Shown here piece after piece: positions 44,501 through 53,031 of a DNA stretch of 64,000 bases. How positions within the stretch are numbered: position 1 is the first letter of the stretch; each line of letters begins with the position of its first letter. The notes beneath the pieces are model-generated. The model made no database searches, had not been told where the DNA came from, and saw only the letters and a program-made list of their open reading frames with translations. The translations under genes and the position numbers were made by a program. This DNA is from Phlebotomus papatasi (lineage: Eukaryota > Arthropoda > Insecta > Diptera > Psychodidae): assembly GCF_024763615.1 (NCBI RefSeq), contig NC_077224.1:37892712-37956711 (forward strand), written 5' to 3'.

Positions 44501-47500
44501 GTTGGCATGGTTCGCACAGAGTGAGCCTTCAAACAACGCAATTTTTCTCTTTGTTTGCAAAGAGCTAGTTCGTCATTTCTTAGCCATAAGATAGATAATT
44601 ATTAAGCTCATGAAATGAGATGAGAAATGGTAAGTCAACTCTTTCCAAACGAAGAGAAAATTGGCATCATTTAAAGGTTGTGCGAGCCATGCCTACATTC
44701 CTCTAATTTCATGACAATTTTTAAAATTTCATAGGTATAATATTGTTCGTAAATGTTTGTAAATTTCTATTGGGGGCTTACAAAATGCTCGTAAATCTTA
44801 TGCCCCGCGCACAATAACTTTTGTTTGTAAACATATTTTCGGAGCTTCCTGTGAAAGAGAATGAGATCTTGATCTAGTCATCTCACTCATTCTCATTGGC
44901 AGTTTCGAAAACATGTTTACAAAATAAAAGTTATTGTGCGTTTGGCATTACGCCATTTCGAAAACATATTTACAAAACAAAAGTTATCGTGCGTTGGACA
45001 TTATAACCCACAAACAAGTTCGTAAAAGTTTGTACACGAACATTGTTCGTAACATGATCACTTGACGAGCCTTTCTTGTACTTTGACAAGATTTTTTTTT
45101 GTCCAGCGAACATTTTACGAACATTTACGAACAAATGACAAAATTTAACGAATACTTTTTGTATGTTTACGAACATTTACGAACACATGTTTGTAAAAGT
45201 GCAAAAATTGCTCGTCAAGTGATCATGTTACGAACAATGATTGTGAAAAAGTACAAACTTTTATGAACTTGTTTGTGGGTTGTACGATTTACGAACATTT
45301 CGCAAGTCCCCAATAGAAATTCACAAACATTTACGAACAATTTTATAAATTTTTTTTTCTGTGTAATATTTATGGCTCGAATTCAAAGAGGGAGCAGTTA
45401 TATAATCCGGTTTTTTTTCAACTTTTCACCGCTCTCTCTGGAGCTTAAAAGGTAAAAAAATATCTAAGGTAAGATGAGGTAATTTGGAATCACGTCTATT
45501 TTGGAATTTTCAGATTTTCTTACTATTTCAAATGGTCAAAGACAAAAGGAAAAGTACAAAGAAGTACAAAACTGTACATTCGAGATTAGTCCTTGGTTGT
45601 TTATTTTTTTTACCATCTAAAACTGTTAGGAAATCTCAAAGTTCCAAAATAGACATGATTTCAAATTAACCCATCTTCCTCTACTTCCGATCTTCGGTGA
45701 CCCTAAATAAAAAAAAAACAGTCTTCAGACGTTTTCTTTTATTTTTCCCCTCACCCCAATACTCCATTACCATGTTTTTTCAGTTTTTCTCAAAATTGCC
45801 TAAGCTTTTTCAATGATTTTCGGATATATTTTAGATGTGGTCCAGATAAACATTTCGCCCAAATATACCGGAAAATTCGTCGTTTTGAATTACAGTAGAC
45901 TCTCTCTCAATCGGGCACATGGGGCAAAATGTCATCCAAATTATTGAGAGATTTGGGCATCAAAATCATTGTAAATTCCACAAAAAGCGGTCAAATATAA
46001 AGAAACACGATAAAACAAGAGGAACTACAGCGAATTTGAACAAATTTGCTTTAAAATCAAACGTGAAAATTGTCAATAAAATTTTGCGCCCGATTGAAAA
46101 AGAGCCCGATTGAGCGAGAGTCTACTGTATTGAAAGTTAAAAGTCAATCTCTTTGGAGGGATCAGTTTTTAACGGATTTGGTTAAATTTGGATTTTTGGA
46201 GAAGTATTGAAATTTCGAACTTAGCTGCATCGGTATTCATCAGCAATGAATCGATTAAGTATTCATAATTGATTTATTTTTCTCGAATATTCGTTTGTAA
46301 TTGCTCGTAAGCCTGTTACTATTTACAAGAACATTCTAAAATGCACACTTCTCAGCCAATTTTCTAGTTCAGAATTGTTTTCCGATTTATTAATCAATTT
46401 ATTCGATCTTAAACCGATATACACGGGATAATTTAAGGGATAATTCACGGATAGCTCTGTCTCGCGAGTTCGAACATTCTGCAAAGCTTGGACGCTTTGC
46501 CATCTCTTTTCAACATATTAAAAAAAATTGTATAATTGAAGCTCTTAAACGTCTTAAAACATATAAAAGTACTAGTACAACATTTCAACTATATTTTCTG
46601 AAATTTTCTTTAAAAAATAATAAAAATTCAATATGCTTTATAAATTTTTAAGAACTTGAATTAATTTTTTTTATGTTGAAAAATTAGAGGAAATATGGTA
46701 TTTTTTAGAGTCTGCCTTAAACGGTCCGTAGTTCAATTCTGGGTAGCAGCAGGATTTTTTTAAGTTTCTACTTTGAAAAGGATTTGATTTGTTATCACTT
46801 GATTCATCATCACCCACTATCTAATTATTGTCAAAAGTACCAAATTTTCAATGTTTAACGTGCACATTCGCGAAAACTGAAACATCTATTTTTTTTAACA
46901 AAAATTAAATAAATTTCACATGACAAAGCACAATAGTTCATCTTGTATTTTATTTTTCAAAATTTTAATTAAGCTTTGTGAATTAATTTGCACAACACAA
47001 CAGTCTTTTTTTTTAGTTGCATCGGGATCACACGTATTTTAACGCACTAACGGCTAAATCTCAATCTTTATCAATTTTTTCCAACTCTGATTTTCCTGTA
47101 AGAAAATGGAGAATATTTCTTGGAGGATTTGAGACACTTACCCTGATTTGTTCGGGTGTCACTGTGAAATCCGTGTAGGCACAGAGAAGATCCACCGAGA
47201 GGGCAATACACTGGCGAATTTTGGAGGCCAGCAGAAGACAAGTAGCCCCCAAAAGTTGAAGTTGCTGGCGGGAAATGTCGCATTCGCAGAGGAATCTATC
47301 CAGGAAGTTCATAGCCAGAGGGAAAACTTGCTCCTCCGTATGTTGTTCATCGCAAAGCTGCGAATTTTTATTTGAAATATTTCATTAAATAAAAATAATT
47401 CACAAAACACTCATCACTAAAATTCACCTCCAGCATCCAAATAGCCACAAATTTTCGCATGAACGGCTTAAGATCTGTCTGCAAGGATTTGAAGTAATCC

Positions 47501-47634
47501 ATCCGGGGAATTGTTGCACCCTCCAACTGAATGAGATTCTCAATAACTCGTGGATCACGGCTCATGGTGGGATCAATTCCCGCAAAATTTGAATCAATTC
47601 GCCCTCCAACGACTTCATCACATCTTAGATCCAT
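29232..47634 (-). CDS. CycD: G1/S-specific cyclin D, four coding exons (297 aa)
   Basis: Coding exons on the minus strand: 47634-47428, 47357-47142, 39663-39507 and 29545-29232. All junctions are GT-AG and phases agree (0, 0, 1). The product is 297 aa, close to vertebrate D cyclins. Residues 3-7 (LRCDE) form the LxCxE motif that binds retinoblastoma protein. The N-terminal cyclin box runs from about residue 58 (FMRKFVAIWMLE) through FPLAMNFLDRFL and LLGATCLLLASKIR. Exon 3 (SWELLVLASLQWNLSA) starts the second cyclin fold, and exon 4 gives its last helices plus a Gln-rich tail. In animals cyclin D activates Cdk4/6 to phosphorylate Rb. Introns 2 (7.5 kb) and 3 (10 kb) are loaded with transposons. 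Confidence 0.93.
30488..30686. mobile_element. ~200-bp palindromic MITE in cyclin D intron 3
   Basis: The left AGCAGATGTGTGTGACTTTGC pairs imperfectly with AAAGTCATCCGCATCTACG. The inner TTTAATTCTAGCA and AATGGTCTTTA pair with TGCTAGAATTAAAG and AAGACCATCC. Confidence 0.65.
30750..31830 (+). pseudogene. LINE (non-LTR retrotransposon) 3' fossil
   Basis: At 31568-31609 the plus strand reads RRMSYFGHMYRGCL, preceded in frame by LKLNIVTSIQA. This is the typical motif near the C-terminus of reverse transcriptase in several LINE clades (R.R.L..FGH..R). Downstream text resembles the W..A.DR..W tail but is broken by stops and shifts. The segment from 30750 to 31330 has similar composition and may be the same element or a neighbour. 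Not functional. Confidence 0.45.
31857..31973. mobile_element. ~117-bp hairpin MITE, ATGGCCTCTA family
   Basis: The left ATGGCCTCTAAACACTAGAG and the following AATTTATGTCTATATTGAAG pair with CTTCAATATGGACATAAATT, CTCTAGTGTGTAGAG and GGCCAT. Relatives near 4003 and 7370. Confidence 0.75.
33578..33609. promoter_or_regulatory. Cluster of three E2F-type sites in cyclin D intron 3
   Basis: GCGCCAAA (33578-33585), GCGCGAAA (33592-33599) and TTTCGCGG (33602-33609) lie within 32 bp. The first two are exact matches to the E2F consensus TTTSSCGC on the minus strand; the third is a one-base variant on plus. The surrounding 33.5-35.0 kb is non-repetitive and relatively GC-rich, which would fit an enhancer or alternative promoter; function is inferred. 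Confidence 0.4.
33610..35265. other. Non-repetitive intronic stretch of cyclin D
   Basis: No inverted repeats or transposon motifs recognised. Open frames (for example 136 codons at 33668-34078, plus strand) lack family motifs or splice context. Candidate regulatory DNA by exclusion only. Confidence 0.35.
35266..36025. mobile_element. Foldback-like element 1 with minisatellite arms
   Basis: The left arm is about 13 degenerate units of the type CCAAAATCCCGAAA (35266-35490). The right arm is the same array inverted (GGGATTTTGGCTTTCGG, 35820-36025). A unique segment (ACTCACACGATTGCATCC, GCAGGCAAAGGAAAA) next to the left array is also present in the element at 12380-12960. A MITE occupies the loop. 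Confidence 0.6.
35576..35778. mobile_element. 203-bp palindromic MITE in the Foldback loop
   Basis: Ends GGGGGAAGTGGGGCAC / GTGCCCCACTTCCACC with TA outside each; inner arms AATTGGGATTTTTCACC and its complement pair over a short A/T loop. Confidence 0.8.
36549..36695. mobile_element. ~150-bp MITE, GCGCACAATAACTTTTG family, copy 1
   Basis: The left CCAGCGCACAACAATTTTTG pairs with CAAAAGTTATTGTGCATTGG; the core holds AGATCTAGATCT. A second copy lies at about 44800-45003. Confidence 0.65.
36905..37230. mobile_element. pogo-like MITE, CAGTGCTGTCTC ends
   Basis: CAGTGCTGTCTCTCTATATG at the left is mirrored by CATATAACGAGACAGCACTG at the right, TA on both sides. The TATATGCACA motif is doubled at the left end. 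Confidence 0.75.
37231..37824. other. AT-rich intronic DNA
   Basis: Nothing recognised. Confidence 0.4.
37825..38105. repeat. Degenerate minisatellite, ~62-65-bp unit
   Basis: GATCCCTGAAAA / GATCCCTAGAAA recurs near 37876, 37941 and 38003 within phrases of GTTCCC and GGTTTCCC. At least four partial units. Confidence 0.7.
38297..38559. mobile_element. 263-bp palindromic MITE with TTA duplication
   Basis: TGGCTCCGGCACACCTTTTA and its complement form the ends, directly flanked by TTA on both sides, as for PIF/Harbinger insertions. Inner arms pair over TTTAGATCAGGAAAATTTC. Confidence 0.8.
39507..39663 (-). CDS. CycD: Cyclin D exon 3
   Basis: 157 bp between acceptor ACGCAG|AGC and donor ACAG|GTAAGT. 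Encodes SWELLVLASLQWNLSAITGF, YIDHIL and RTHSHTLVSVCLT, the linker and first helices of the C-terminal cyclin fold. The LTR element in intron 2 begins 57 bp upstream of this acceptor. Confidence 0.92.
39721..39859 (+). repeat. 5' LTR
   Basis: Starts TGTAAAGTTGG, ends CTTATCTTACA (TG...CA). 139 bp, unusually short for Gypsy elements, with no obvious TATA box. Confidence 0.95.
39860..39875 (+). promoter_or_regulatory. Primer-binding site
   Basis: TGGTGTCAGAAAGC follows the LTR without a gap. TGG plus TGTCAGAA is complementary to the 3' end (TTCTGACACCA) typical of an insect leucine tRNA. Confidence 0.7.
39882..43913 (+). CDS. Gag-Pol polyprotein (1343 aa)
   Basis: One frame encodes Gag and Pol without frameshift. 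A capsid-like region (about 30-200) is followed by two zinc knuckles, the second a standard CX2CX4HX4C (C242-C255). The aspartic protease has DTGA at 319-322. Reverse transcriptase spans roughly 440-690, with the first catalytic Asp at D524 and the pair D586/D587 in VSMDDV, so a Ser stands where most families have Tyr/Phe. RNase H carries D733 and D795. Integrase has an H946/H949/C979/C982 zinc site and a catalytic triad D1010, D1063, E1099, spaced D35E exactly. No chromodomain is seen at the Ser/Pro-rich C-terminus. The start follows the primer-binding site within 10 bp; catalytic residues look intact. Confidence 0.95.
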   Translation: MANEQENAMEEVAGAVGGSTVKIRQPGELRLGQPQMNSVWRKWEKAYNFYAKATKLDKQEPEVQAAAFMSIIGVEVEEIYENFGLSDDEANDVNILMTKFREYFNPKGNEVYETYVLRKMQQVSDESINDFVTRVITQAKNCGYPVSMLDRIIRDQLVIGVSSKVVQEKLLESENLTLEKAVRMCKAHEKAAKHTQAISEESSSVAVVKKKAPSEAKVKLSECKQCGASHAVGKCPASQRKCFRCNETGHFATTCKKKKTKKVKKIQKDDQNSDKSEGTDEEDFMVDHLRVWSIRGGSDKDIWKETIECYGQKLVVKIDTGAECNVISTKVLRKFPDVEVVPSKVKRLVAFDGGVIKVLGKVKLSCKVKKSEQDFWFQVISGAQKTIMDGKSAIMAGLLARIEGLNVAKDVFDGLGCVKGFEYDIDLVDNPQFTIHPARSIPYAIRNDVKKELDIMEKLNVIERCKEASDSVAPLVVVRRNGKLRLCIDLTDVNKNVKRRHFPLRGIEEISARVAGSTRFTLLDCTKGFWQIQLTQRTSKILTFSTPWGRYSCKRMPFGLASAPEVYQCLMMQLLGDIPNVEVSMDDVLIHAATSEELQETTLKVIETLRSSGLKLNKEKCVFDKSSVKFLGHIVSEEGLKIDPAKVDAIQRLKVPEDKKALQRFLGMVTYLGKFIPNLSQITEPLRQLCKKNYEWRWESEHQESFEKIKVLLGKAPVLKFYDVNQDVTLTVDSSSKAFGAALMQGGQPVAYATKALTQAEQGWPQIEKEAGAIRFAVRKFHAYVWGKKLVVETDHKPLEAIFKKPTTSAPPRLKRILYDVKPYNPLVIYKKGSQIPLADILSRDCESTEDECEEISEELEVNAVSCLEPSAELRMIDATAEDHEMQKLWKVIQRGWPDSAKEVPSCVRPYFTFREELAYVNGLIFKGSQCVIPENQRKVVLDAIHKGHCGIQAALRRARDFVYWPGITSEITEMIEQCKVCQETRNQKPKETVLMKPVPELPFQLVAVDFFHFKGKEFVLMVDSFSGYFDFAPLRITTAAALIEFCKSKFSDHGIPEEVHSDGGPQFASREFQSFAKEWGFKSVISSPYFARSNGLVERYVQTAKKLLKRCDLEDLRLAILMERNTTRPGLKSPAQRLFGRITRNPLVINKKVLTPCWLSDEVERLKTARQKQKSYADRSAKEHKAFDNGTRVLLQDRGNWVTGEIREPVTERSYNVKLDDGRTIRRNSAYIKPTKIRVPIKAEEVQFEFEDDNLSQIAETPVQNDVPALHERVVRGPKNQAEGSFGRSSDGEAGGPAQPEASTRPIQERASTASRLEPSASPSLVTTRSGRVVKKPVRLDL
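44022..44034 (+). promoter_or_regulatory. Polypurine tract
   Basis: AAAAAGGGAAAGA abuts the 3' LTR, as expected for the plus-strand primer. Confidence 0.85.
44035..44173 (+). repeat. 3' LTR
   Basis: 139 bp, identical by eye to the 5' LTR; followed by the duplicated GATAG. Confidence 0.95.
44494..44703. mobile_element. 210-bp palindromic MITE, GGGGAATGTAGGCATGG family, copy 2
   Basis: GGGGAATGTTGGCATGGTTC at the left and GAGCCATGCCTACATTCCTC at the right, TA flanks; interior matches 14396-14612. Confidence 0.75.
44735..45363. mobile_element. CACAGAAAAAA family MITE, copy 3, with nested insertion
   Basis: The right end TTTTTTTTCTGTG plus TA is intact; the left end has lost CACAG. A GCGCACAATAAC MITE (44800-45003, its right arm partly duplicated) interrupts it. 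Confidence 0.65.
44800..45003. mobile_element. GCGCACAATAACTTTTG family MITE, copy 2, with duplicated arm
   Basis: CGCGCACAATAACTTTTG pairs with AAAAGTTATTGTGCG (about 44927-44941). A second right-arm copy (AAAAGTTATCGTGCG) follows at about 44980-44995, so one arm is repeated in tandem. Confidence 0.55.
45467..45681. mobile_element. ~215-bp MITE, AGGTAAGATGAGG ends
   Basis: AGGTAAGATGAGGTAATTTGG pairs with AAATTAACCCATCTTCCTC; inner TCTATTTTGGAA pairs with TTCCAAAATAGA. TA flanks. Confidence 0.7.
45893..46127. mobile_element. pogo-like MITE, CAGTAGACTCTC ends
   Basis: CAGTAGACTCTCTCTCAATC and GATTGAGCGAGAGTCTACTG mirror each other; GCCCGATT occurs in several copies at the right end. TA on both sides. 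Confidence 0.8.
46128..47141. other. AT-rich part of cyclin D intron 2
   Basis: No element clearly delimited. Near 46727 the phrase GTAGTTCAATTCTGG resembles a tRNA B-box and may be a SINE scrap. Confidence 0.35.
47142..47357 (-). CDS. CycD: Cyclin D exon 2
   Basis: 72 codons between acceptor TTCGCAG|CTT and donor AGG|GTAAGT. It reads directly on from exon 1 (WMLE then LCDEQHTEEQVFPLAMNFLD), the most conserved block of D cyclins. Confidence 0.93.
47428..47634 (-). CDS. CycD: Cyclin D exon 1
   Basis: 69 codons from ATG at 47634 to donor GAG|GTGAAT; carries LxCxE and the first cyclin-box helix (MRKFVAIWMLE). An upstream in-frame ATG at 47742 would add 36 Lys-rich residues; I choose the downstream ATG because D cyclins begin with a short leader before LxCxE. 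Confidence 0.9.
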
Positions 47635-48477
47635 TTTCTCAAGCTTTAATTTTTTTTTTGAAGACTTCACACTTAAAACTTTGATAAAAATGAACTTGGT
47701 CACTGTATTATTCTGATGTTCGTGAATTTGGGAAGAATTCACATAAAATTTTTAGAGCACATTTTTTCGGTGGTAGCAGTACGGCGAGCAGATCGCGAAT
47801 GAATTAAAGTTGTGTCGATCACTCTGGTGAGCCCAATAATGTTCCGGCAGACGAAGGAACTCCGACCCGAAGGAAAAAGAAAACAAGAATTGCCAAACAA
47901 CAGCAGTTCTTCGGCCTCTTTTGTCACACAAACACACTGAGCTAGGCCAGAAGACAGGGAAAGAGAAAAAATTACCCTCCAAGAGTATACAAGAAAATTA
48001 TTAACAATAGAGTCTGAACGAGGGATTGGGGAGAGGGTAGTCAGTTATATCTGTAACGAATATTTATGTCGTTTTACCCAGGCAACGTGTCCCTTCTTCC
48101 AGTCTTACAGTTCACACTTACAGTTGAGGACAAACCATGATCACCCACGCATGCGATCATGATCATCAGGTCAGGATTATAGAGGTTGAAATCTAGATAG
48201 AAGTTATAAGTCCAGTTTTGGCAAAGATCTTGCGTAAAAGGGCAAGAGAGGCTAATGACTAAATGTTTATAGTTTTTTTTCATCAATTATTTTGAAAATT
48301 CAGTAAATAAATTAACTCAATAAAATTATTTCAAATTCCGTAAATCAGATGGATTAAAAAGAAACTTGGAAGTCGATAAAATTTTGAAATTATTCAAGCA
48401 ATTTTAGCGTTATTTACATTTAATCAAATTTTTAATCCCATCACAATTCGTGATTGACTGAAGATTTAAATTACTTA
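47635..48477. other. 5' flank of cyclin D
   Basis: Should hold the cyclin D 5' UTR and promoter (transcription leftward). It is GC-richer than average to about 48060. I see no unequivocal TATA box or E2F consensus. Confidence 0.4.
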
Positions 48478-48884
48478 CGGCGTTATCACACTTACACATT
48501 AAAATTTTAATGTGATTCATATTAATTGTCGCTTGTGAGCGTCCAAATATGTTATTTGTGTCTTTGAGTCACTTAATATTTGGGGTTTTTATATTTATTG
48601 ATAAAGAAGTGGACTTGGCCAGCAAAAATAAGTTTAAATTTAAATAAAGCATAAATATTTTTCACATTAAAAAATTAAAGAGAAAATCGCATTAATTTTT
48701 CGCATTAATGCTATAAATCAATTTATATCAAATTTTGCGGGCCAAGTCTACCTTTTTATCAACAAATAGATCAAATTTTGAATATAAAATGATTCAAACA
48801 CACAAATTACACATTTGGACTCTCACCAGCGACAATTAATGTGAATCATATTAAAATTTTAATGTGCAAGTGTGATAACACAGT
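48478..48884. mobile_element. 407-bp palindromic MITE, copy B
   Basis: Inverse orientation of copy A (4142-4548), identical length, TA outside both ends. Left end CGGCGTTATCACACTTACAC, right end GTGCAAGTGTGATAACACAGT. Confidence 0.8.
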
Positions 48885-49301
48885 TAAAGGCGTATAAGTT
48901 CTAGCCAATCAGAAAAAGCAATAGAAAAGAAATATTTTATGAAAATTAGATAAATGACAAAACTACATTCCAACAATTTTATTTTATTTTTTTATATAGT
49001 TATTTGACTTAATTTTCACAGCAATATATTTTCACTACAGAACAAAACAAACAAATAATTATGAATTAACTGGCAAACTTTTATTTTTAACTACTAGAAA
49101 TAGAAAGCTCTCGATAGGGGGCGTTGTCAACTGCTCTTGATTTTTAGTTCTCAAAGTGTTCTGAAATTATTCTCAAGTTCGATCAAAATGACTAAGACGT
49201 CTTTGCGCGCAGAAGAAAGAACTAAGAAAGCCTTAAGACAAAACAGCATAAAACGATTGAAATTATTTTACAAACGGCACAACTAATAAAAATTTCAATT
49301 A

Positions 49302-50201
49302 AGGTAAGGTACTCTCTAGTCGGCCGTTTAACAAGTCGGCCACTATGTGTTCTTCAAGTCGGCCGGTGGAATTATTTATTCATATTATATAATTTTGCAA
49401 TAATTTTCCAGGAGTTTTATTACATCATAAGGTCAATAATAGTATAAATAACACAAATGACCGAGAATACAAATGAAATTAGACACAAAACATTAAAAAA
49501 ATTATTAAAAGTCAGAGGATTCAAATTTACCTTAAGCAATATTGGTCATTTTTCAGCATATTTTGATGTTCTTTATAATATTCACGACATTTTTTCACAA
49601 AGAGTTATTCGATTTATTACCTGTACAGATTACTTTAGCAGTCAAATTTTGAGTCAAACCGCAAGTTGAGAACTTTAACTAACTCACTGTGCAATAAATT
49701 TATTTTCATTATTGATAAAAATATTAATTTTCTGTCTTAAATGTGAAGTTGTGAAATTTTAAAGCCATGTTCCTCAATTCGGCCGGCTAAATAAAAGAAT
49801 AAAAAGAATTTTTCTCTTACAATTTTTTGTGTTCTTAAAATTACTATTCTTTAAAGGTTTTCTTTCTTTCTTTCTCAATATCCTTTTCTAGTGCGTAAAA
49901 ACGTTACGGGCTTTTAAAATTTGAAAAATGGGTGGCCGACTAGAGGAACCCCAGGTGGCCGAGTAGAGAAACGCTTATATTGAAGTGGCCGAATTGAGGA
50001 ACACTCTACATTTTTAAAACATTTTAATTTTTTAATAATCTAAAATTATTTTATCTCCAAATAAAGTATACAATCAGATGGACAAAGATCTATACTACAA
50101 CTTAGGGTGAAAATTTGATCAAAACAGGCAAATTAAATGTCCTTTTACATAAGTTTTTCATAAAACCCATCCTTAAGTGGCCGACATACAGCCCCTTACC
50201 T
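49302..50201. mobile_element. 900-bp element with repeated GTCGGCC motifs
   Basis: Ends AGGTAAGGTACTCTC / GCCCCTTACCT, TA flanks. AAGTCGGCC / GTGGCCGA recurs at least three times near the left end and four near the right in inverted orientation, looking like subterminal transposase-binding repeats. The 70-codon internal frame (49457-49669) has no motif. Confidence 0.6.
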
Positions 50202-51072
50202 TACAGCAATTTAATTGTTAATTTAGTCATTTAAAAAACAAGTAAAATATTCTGATTTGCTTTATTTTCTAACCTAAAGAACATATTATTTTTTATATTA
50301 GAAAAAAGTTTTGGGATTTAGAATTCAACGTTTACTTGTCAAAGTAAGTTCAATGAATTCGCTACTTCTAATCATGGAAAATGAAAAAAATATTTATCTT
50401 ATAAACCCTTCTTTAGGATAAATAAATAAAACAAGGTTTCGTGTTTAAATAATTTTTAAAGGACTAACACTCAAAATCGCTTTATTCGTTATTAAATGGG
50501 CAAAATAATAAACGCTTTACTTAAAAATTACAAAGAATTTTTTATTGTACGAAATATTTAGACATGCAAATGTTAGAAAAAACTCGATGGATGACACTAT
50601 TGCGCTGTCAAAACTGTTCCCAATTTTTATTTTTAAGTTTTTGTACAAAAAATTCAATCAAATTGAACTTTTTCTCATAAAAGGACACTTTTTTTTCATA
50701 AGGAGTTAAAAAACGTCTAACAAGTTTGTTGAGAAATTTCTCAATGGCCCATTACGGTCAAAAAAAAAAAAAAAACAAAAATATTGAAGAAGAAAAACTA
50801 GAATCTTGTTTAATCTGTAAAATCTCTAATGTTTTCATCATAAAAAGGATAATAAGCCATGTTTTTTTTTTTAAATACAGTTCTTGAGAGTAAAGTCTTC
50901 TTCACATGTAATGAAATATTTTACTCCATAAAATATTTTAGTTCAATCGTGTATTCTGATTGGTCAAAACTTTTTAAGCTTTGAAATCTTGCAGATTCTA
51001 ACCAAACAGGAAACACAACGCAACCGAAATATTTTAAGAGGTTCATAATGTTTAATAGTACTTTAGACATTT
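50202..51072. other. Gene-free AT-rich stretch
   Basis: Nothing recognised beyond homopolymer A/T runs. Confidence 0.4.
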
Positions 51073-51490
51073 AGGGTAAGTGTGCCAAATGTTGGCATAG
51101 TTGCATGCAAGCGCCAAGTTCTTAAGCTTGAAATGTAATATATTTAATACAAATTGAATTTTTTGTTACTTCTCTTGAAGGAGTGTTGCTCGGAATCGTT
51201 TTTGTTTTCTCTAAAATCATTTTTACCATATATAAAATGAATAAAAATATAGACATAGCTTTGGGTAATATTTCGGCCACCTTGATTCTCATAGTTCCTG
51301 ACCTTACCAGAATTCTTCCAAAGTCTTTTCCACATCATCTCGTTCGACATTTATCGTTTTTTTTTTCATGGTATAATCTCTTAAAATATGCAAAACTACA
51401 AATTCATAGAAATTTCAGGAACCATAGAAGTGGCCGAAATTGAAGACTGGCCGAAATTGAAGACTGGCCGAAATTTGGTACAGTTTCGCT
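51073..51490. mobile_element. ~420-bp element, AGGGTATGTGTACCAAATTT family, copy 2
   Basis: The left AGGGTAAGTGTGCCAAATG is mirrored by CCGAAATTTGGTACAG. GAAGACTGGCCGAAATT is tandemly repeated at the right end. Interior matches 19447-19867 inverted. Confidence 0.6.
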
Positions 51491-51572
51491 ATAAGACCAT
51501 ACTTAATTTGTATATTTTCTATGGAATCTAAAACATATTGTGTTATTTTTTATAAACTTAACAGAGAGAGTC

Positions 51573-52025
51573 TCAAATGGGTCAGTGGATAGAGTAGTGG
51601 CTCTATGACTGTGAGGTCACAGGTTCAAAGCTGAGCAGCAGCAGAAAAAGATTTCTCATGCCATATCGGTTTTGAATTCGCCCAGTGAATGAATGAATAG
51701 TAATGTCAATGGTGCATATTGGCAAAAAAAGTGAACCGCCTAAATAATAGAGGCTGGTACGAGAATGAGTTTCGGCATGAAAGTGGTACTTTAGTCAATA
51801 CAAATATTCACTCTCACTGATCCAAACACACGCCGAGATGGGCTACTGTGATATAGTAGCGGCACTGGTTGGCCACAGAGCTGTGATATGGAGCGGCTAC
51901 CCGTATTGGGGGATAAAATAAAATAGGAGTGGGCAAGCATAAGGGGCCCAATTGTGGCCTGGATGCATCGGTATTCCGAAATGGAGAACTGACCCCTGGC
52001 AAAATCTTATCTTATTTTATCTTAA
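51573..52025 (+). mobile_element. tRNA-derived SINE, ~450 bp
   Basis: The head has a GGGTCAGTGGATAGAGTAG A-box region and GGTTCAAAGCT B-box 45 bp on, then a GC-richer body and an ATCTTATTTTATCTTA tail. Strand follows the Pol III boxes. The tail directly abuts the TTAA of the next element. Confidence 0.65.
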
Positions 52026-53031
52026 CTTTTTCCGGACCACAACATATCCAGCGAACGAATTTCAGTAAAACTCACTTTATTGTAATTCTTAGTGGTCAAA
52101 TATGATACTTTCGTAGAGAAAGAATTTTTTCCGCCTTTGGGAAATTGGAAAACTCATGGGTACTCTTGTCCCCAAAAGAACGAAAAGGAGACAAACTGCA
52201 ATCTTCAAAAGTCAATAATATCAATTTTGTGAATTATTTTTACGTATCAAATGACTCCTTTACAATGTTGATCACTAAAACAAGAAGAATTATTGACCAG
52301 TATCTTGTGGGATGTGCAGGAAGTGCTAAAAAGGACACCCAGCTCCTGCTTGCCAACAGATTCCTCAAAATATTTCACACAATAACACTTTAACACACAT
52401 TTCTTTCAGCACGATGTTATTGCAGACACAATAAGCTTTCTCAAAAGCATAAAAGACACTTCCTGGACAATCAGAATTCACCAAAATCAGGAAGAATAGG
52501 AAAAACTTCCTTGAAAGCAATCTGCCTTGCTGCCAAATGTCAAAATTATCGGCCATATTGGCAAAACTGTCGCTCCCGCTTGGAATTTTGTTACAAAGTT
52601 GGTGTCAAAAAGCAAATGGCGGGCATTGGTGGGATAACCTTACATTTGACCTCTAGATTTTTGGGGACGAGAGTACCCATAAAGTTTGAACAAAGTTTTT
52701 TGAAAATTTAAGAAAAAATTGCTTTTGAATTTATGTAATCTGTAATTGTTAGTTATCATACTTATTGGCCCCGAGAGGTTTTTCCTTATTCAGGTCTAGA
52801 AATATCAAAAAAGTCACAATATCTGCAAGGAAGCAGAAAATCGAAAATTCACGATTTTTGCCCAAAAATATCTAAGCTCAGGAGCTAATTAGGATCCCGC
52901 AAAAATATCCTAGATTTGGACATACTTATAGTTTGTAATTATCCAGAAGAATCGGATTTTTATCGATTCTAGATAGTCTAAAAAAATTGTTGTTTCCATG
53001 GGTACCTAGAGTCCCAAAGGAGATGAAAGAG
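52026..53031. mobile_element. ~1-kb TTAA-flanked element, copy 1
   Basis: Left TTAA then CTTTTTCCGG; right GATGAAAGAG then TTGA (a one-base change of TTAA). Aligns along its length, inverted, with 58060-58989. No intact transposase. TTAA targets and short ends suggest a piggyBac-type MITE (inference). Confidence 0.6.

Noticed and set aside
47635..47742. Upstream ATG at 47742 as the cyclin D start
   Set aside because: It would add 36 residues unlike any D-cyclin N-terminus; the ATG at 47634 places LxCxE at the expected position.
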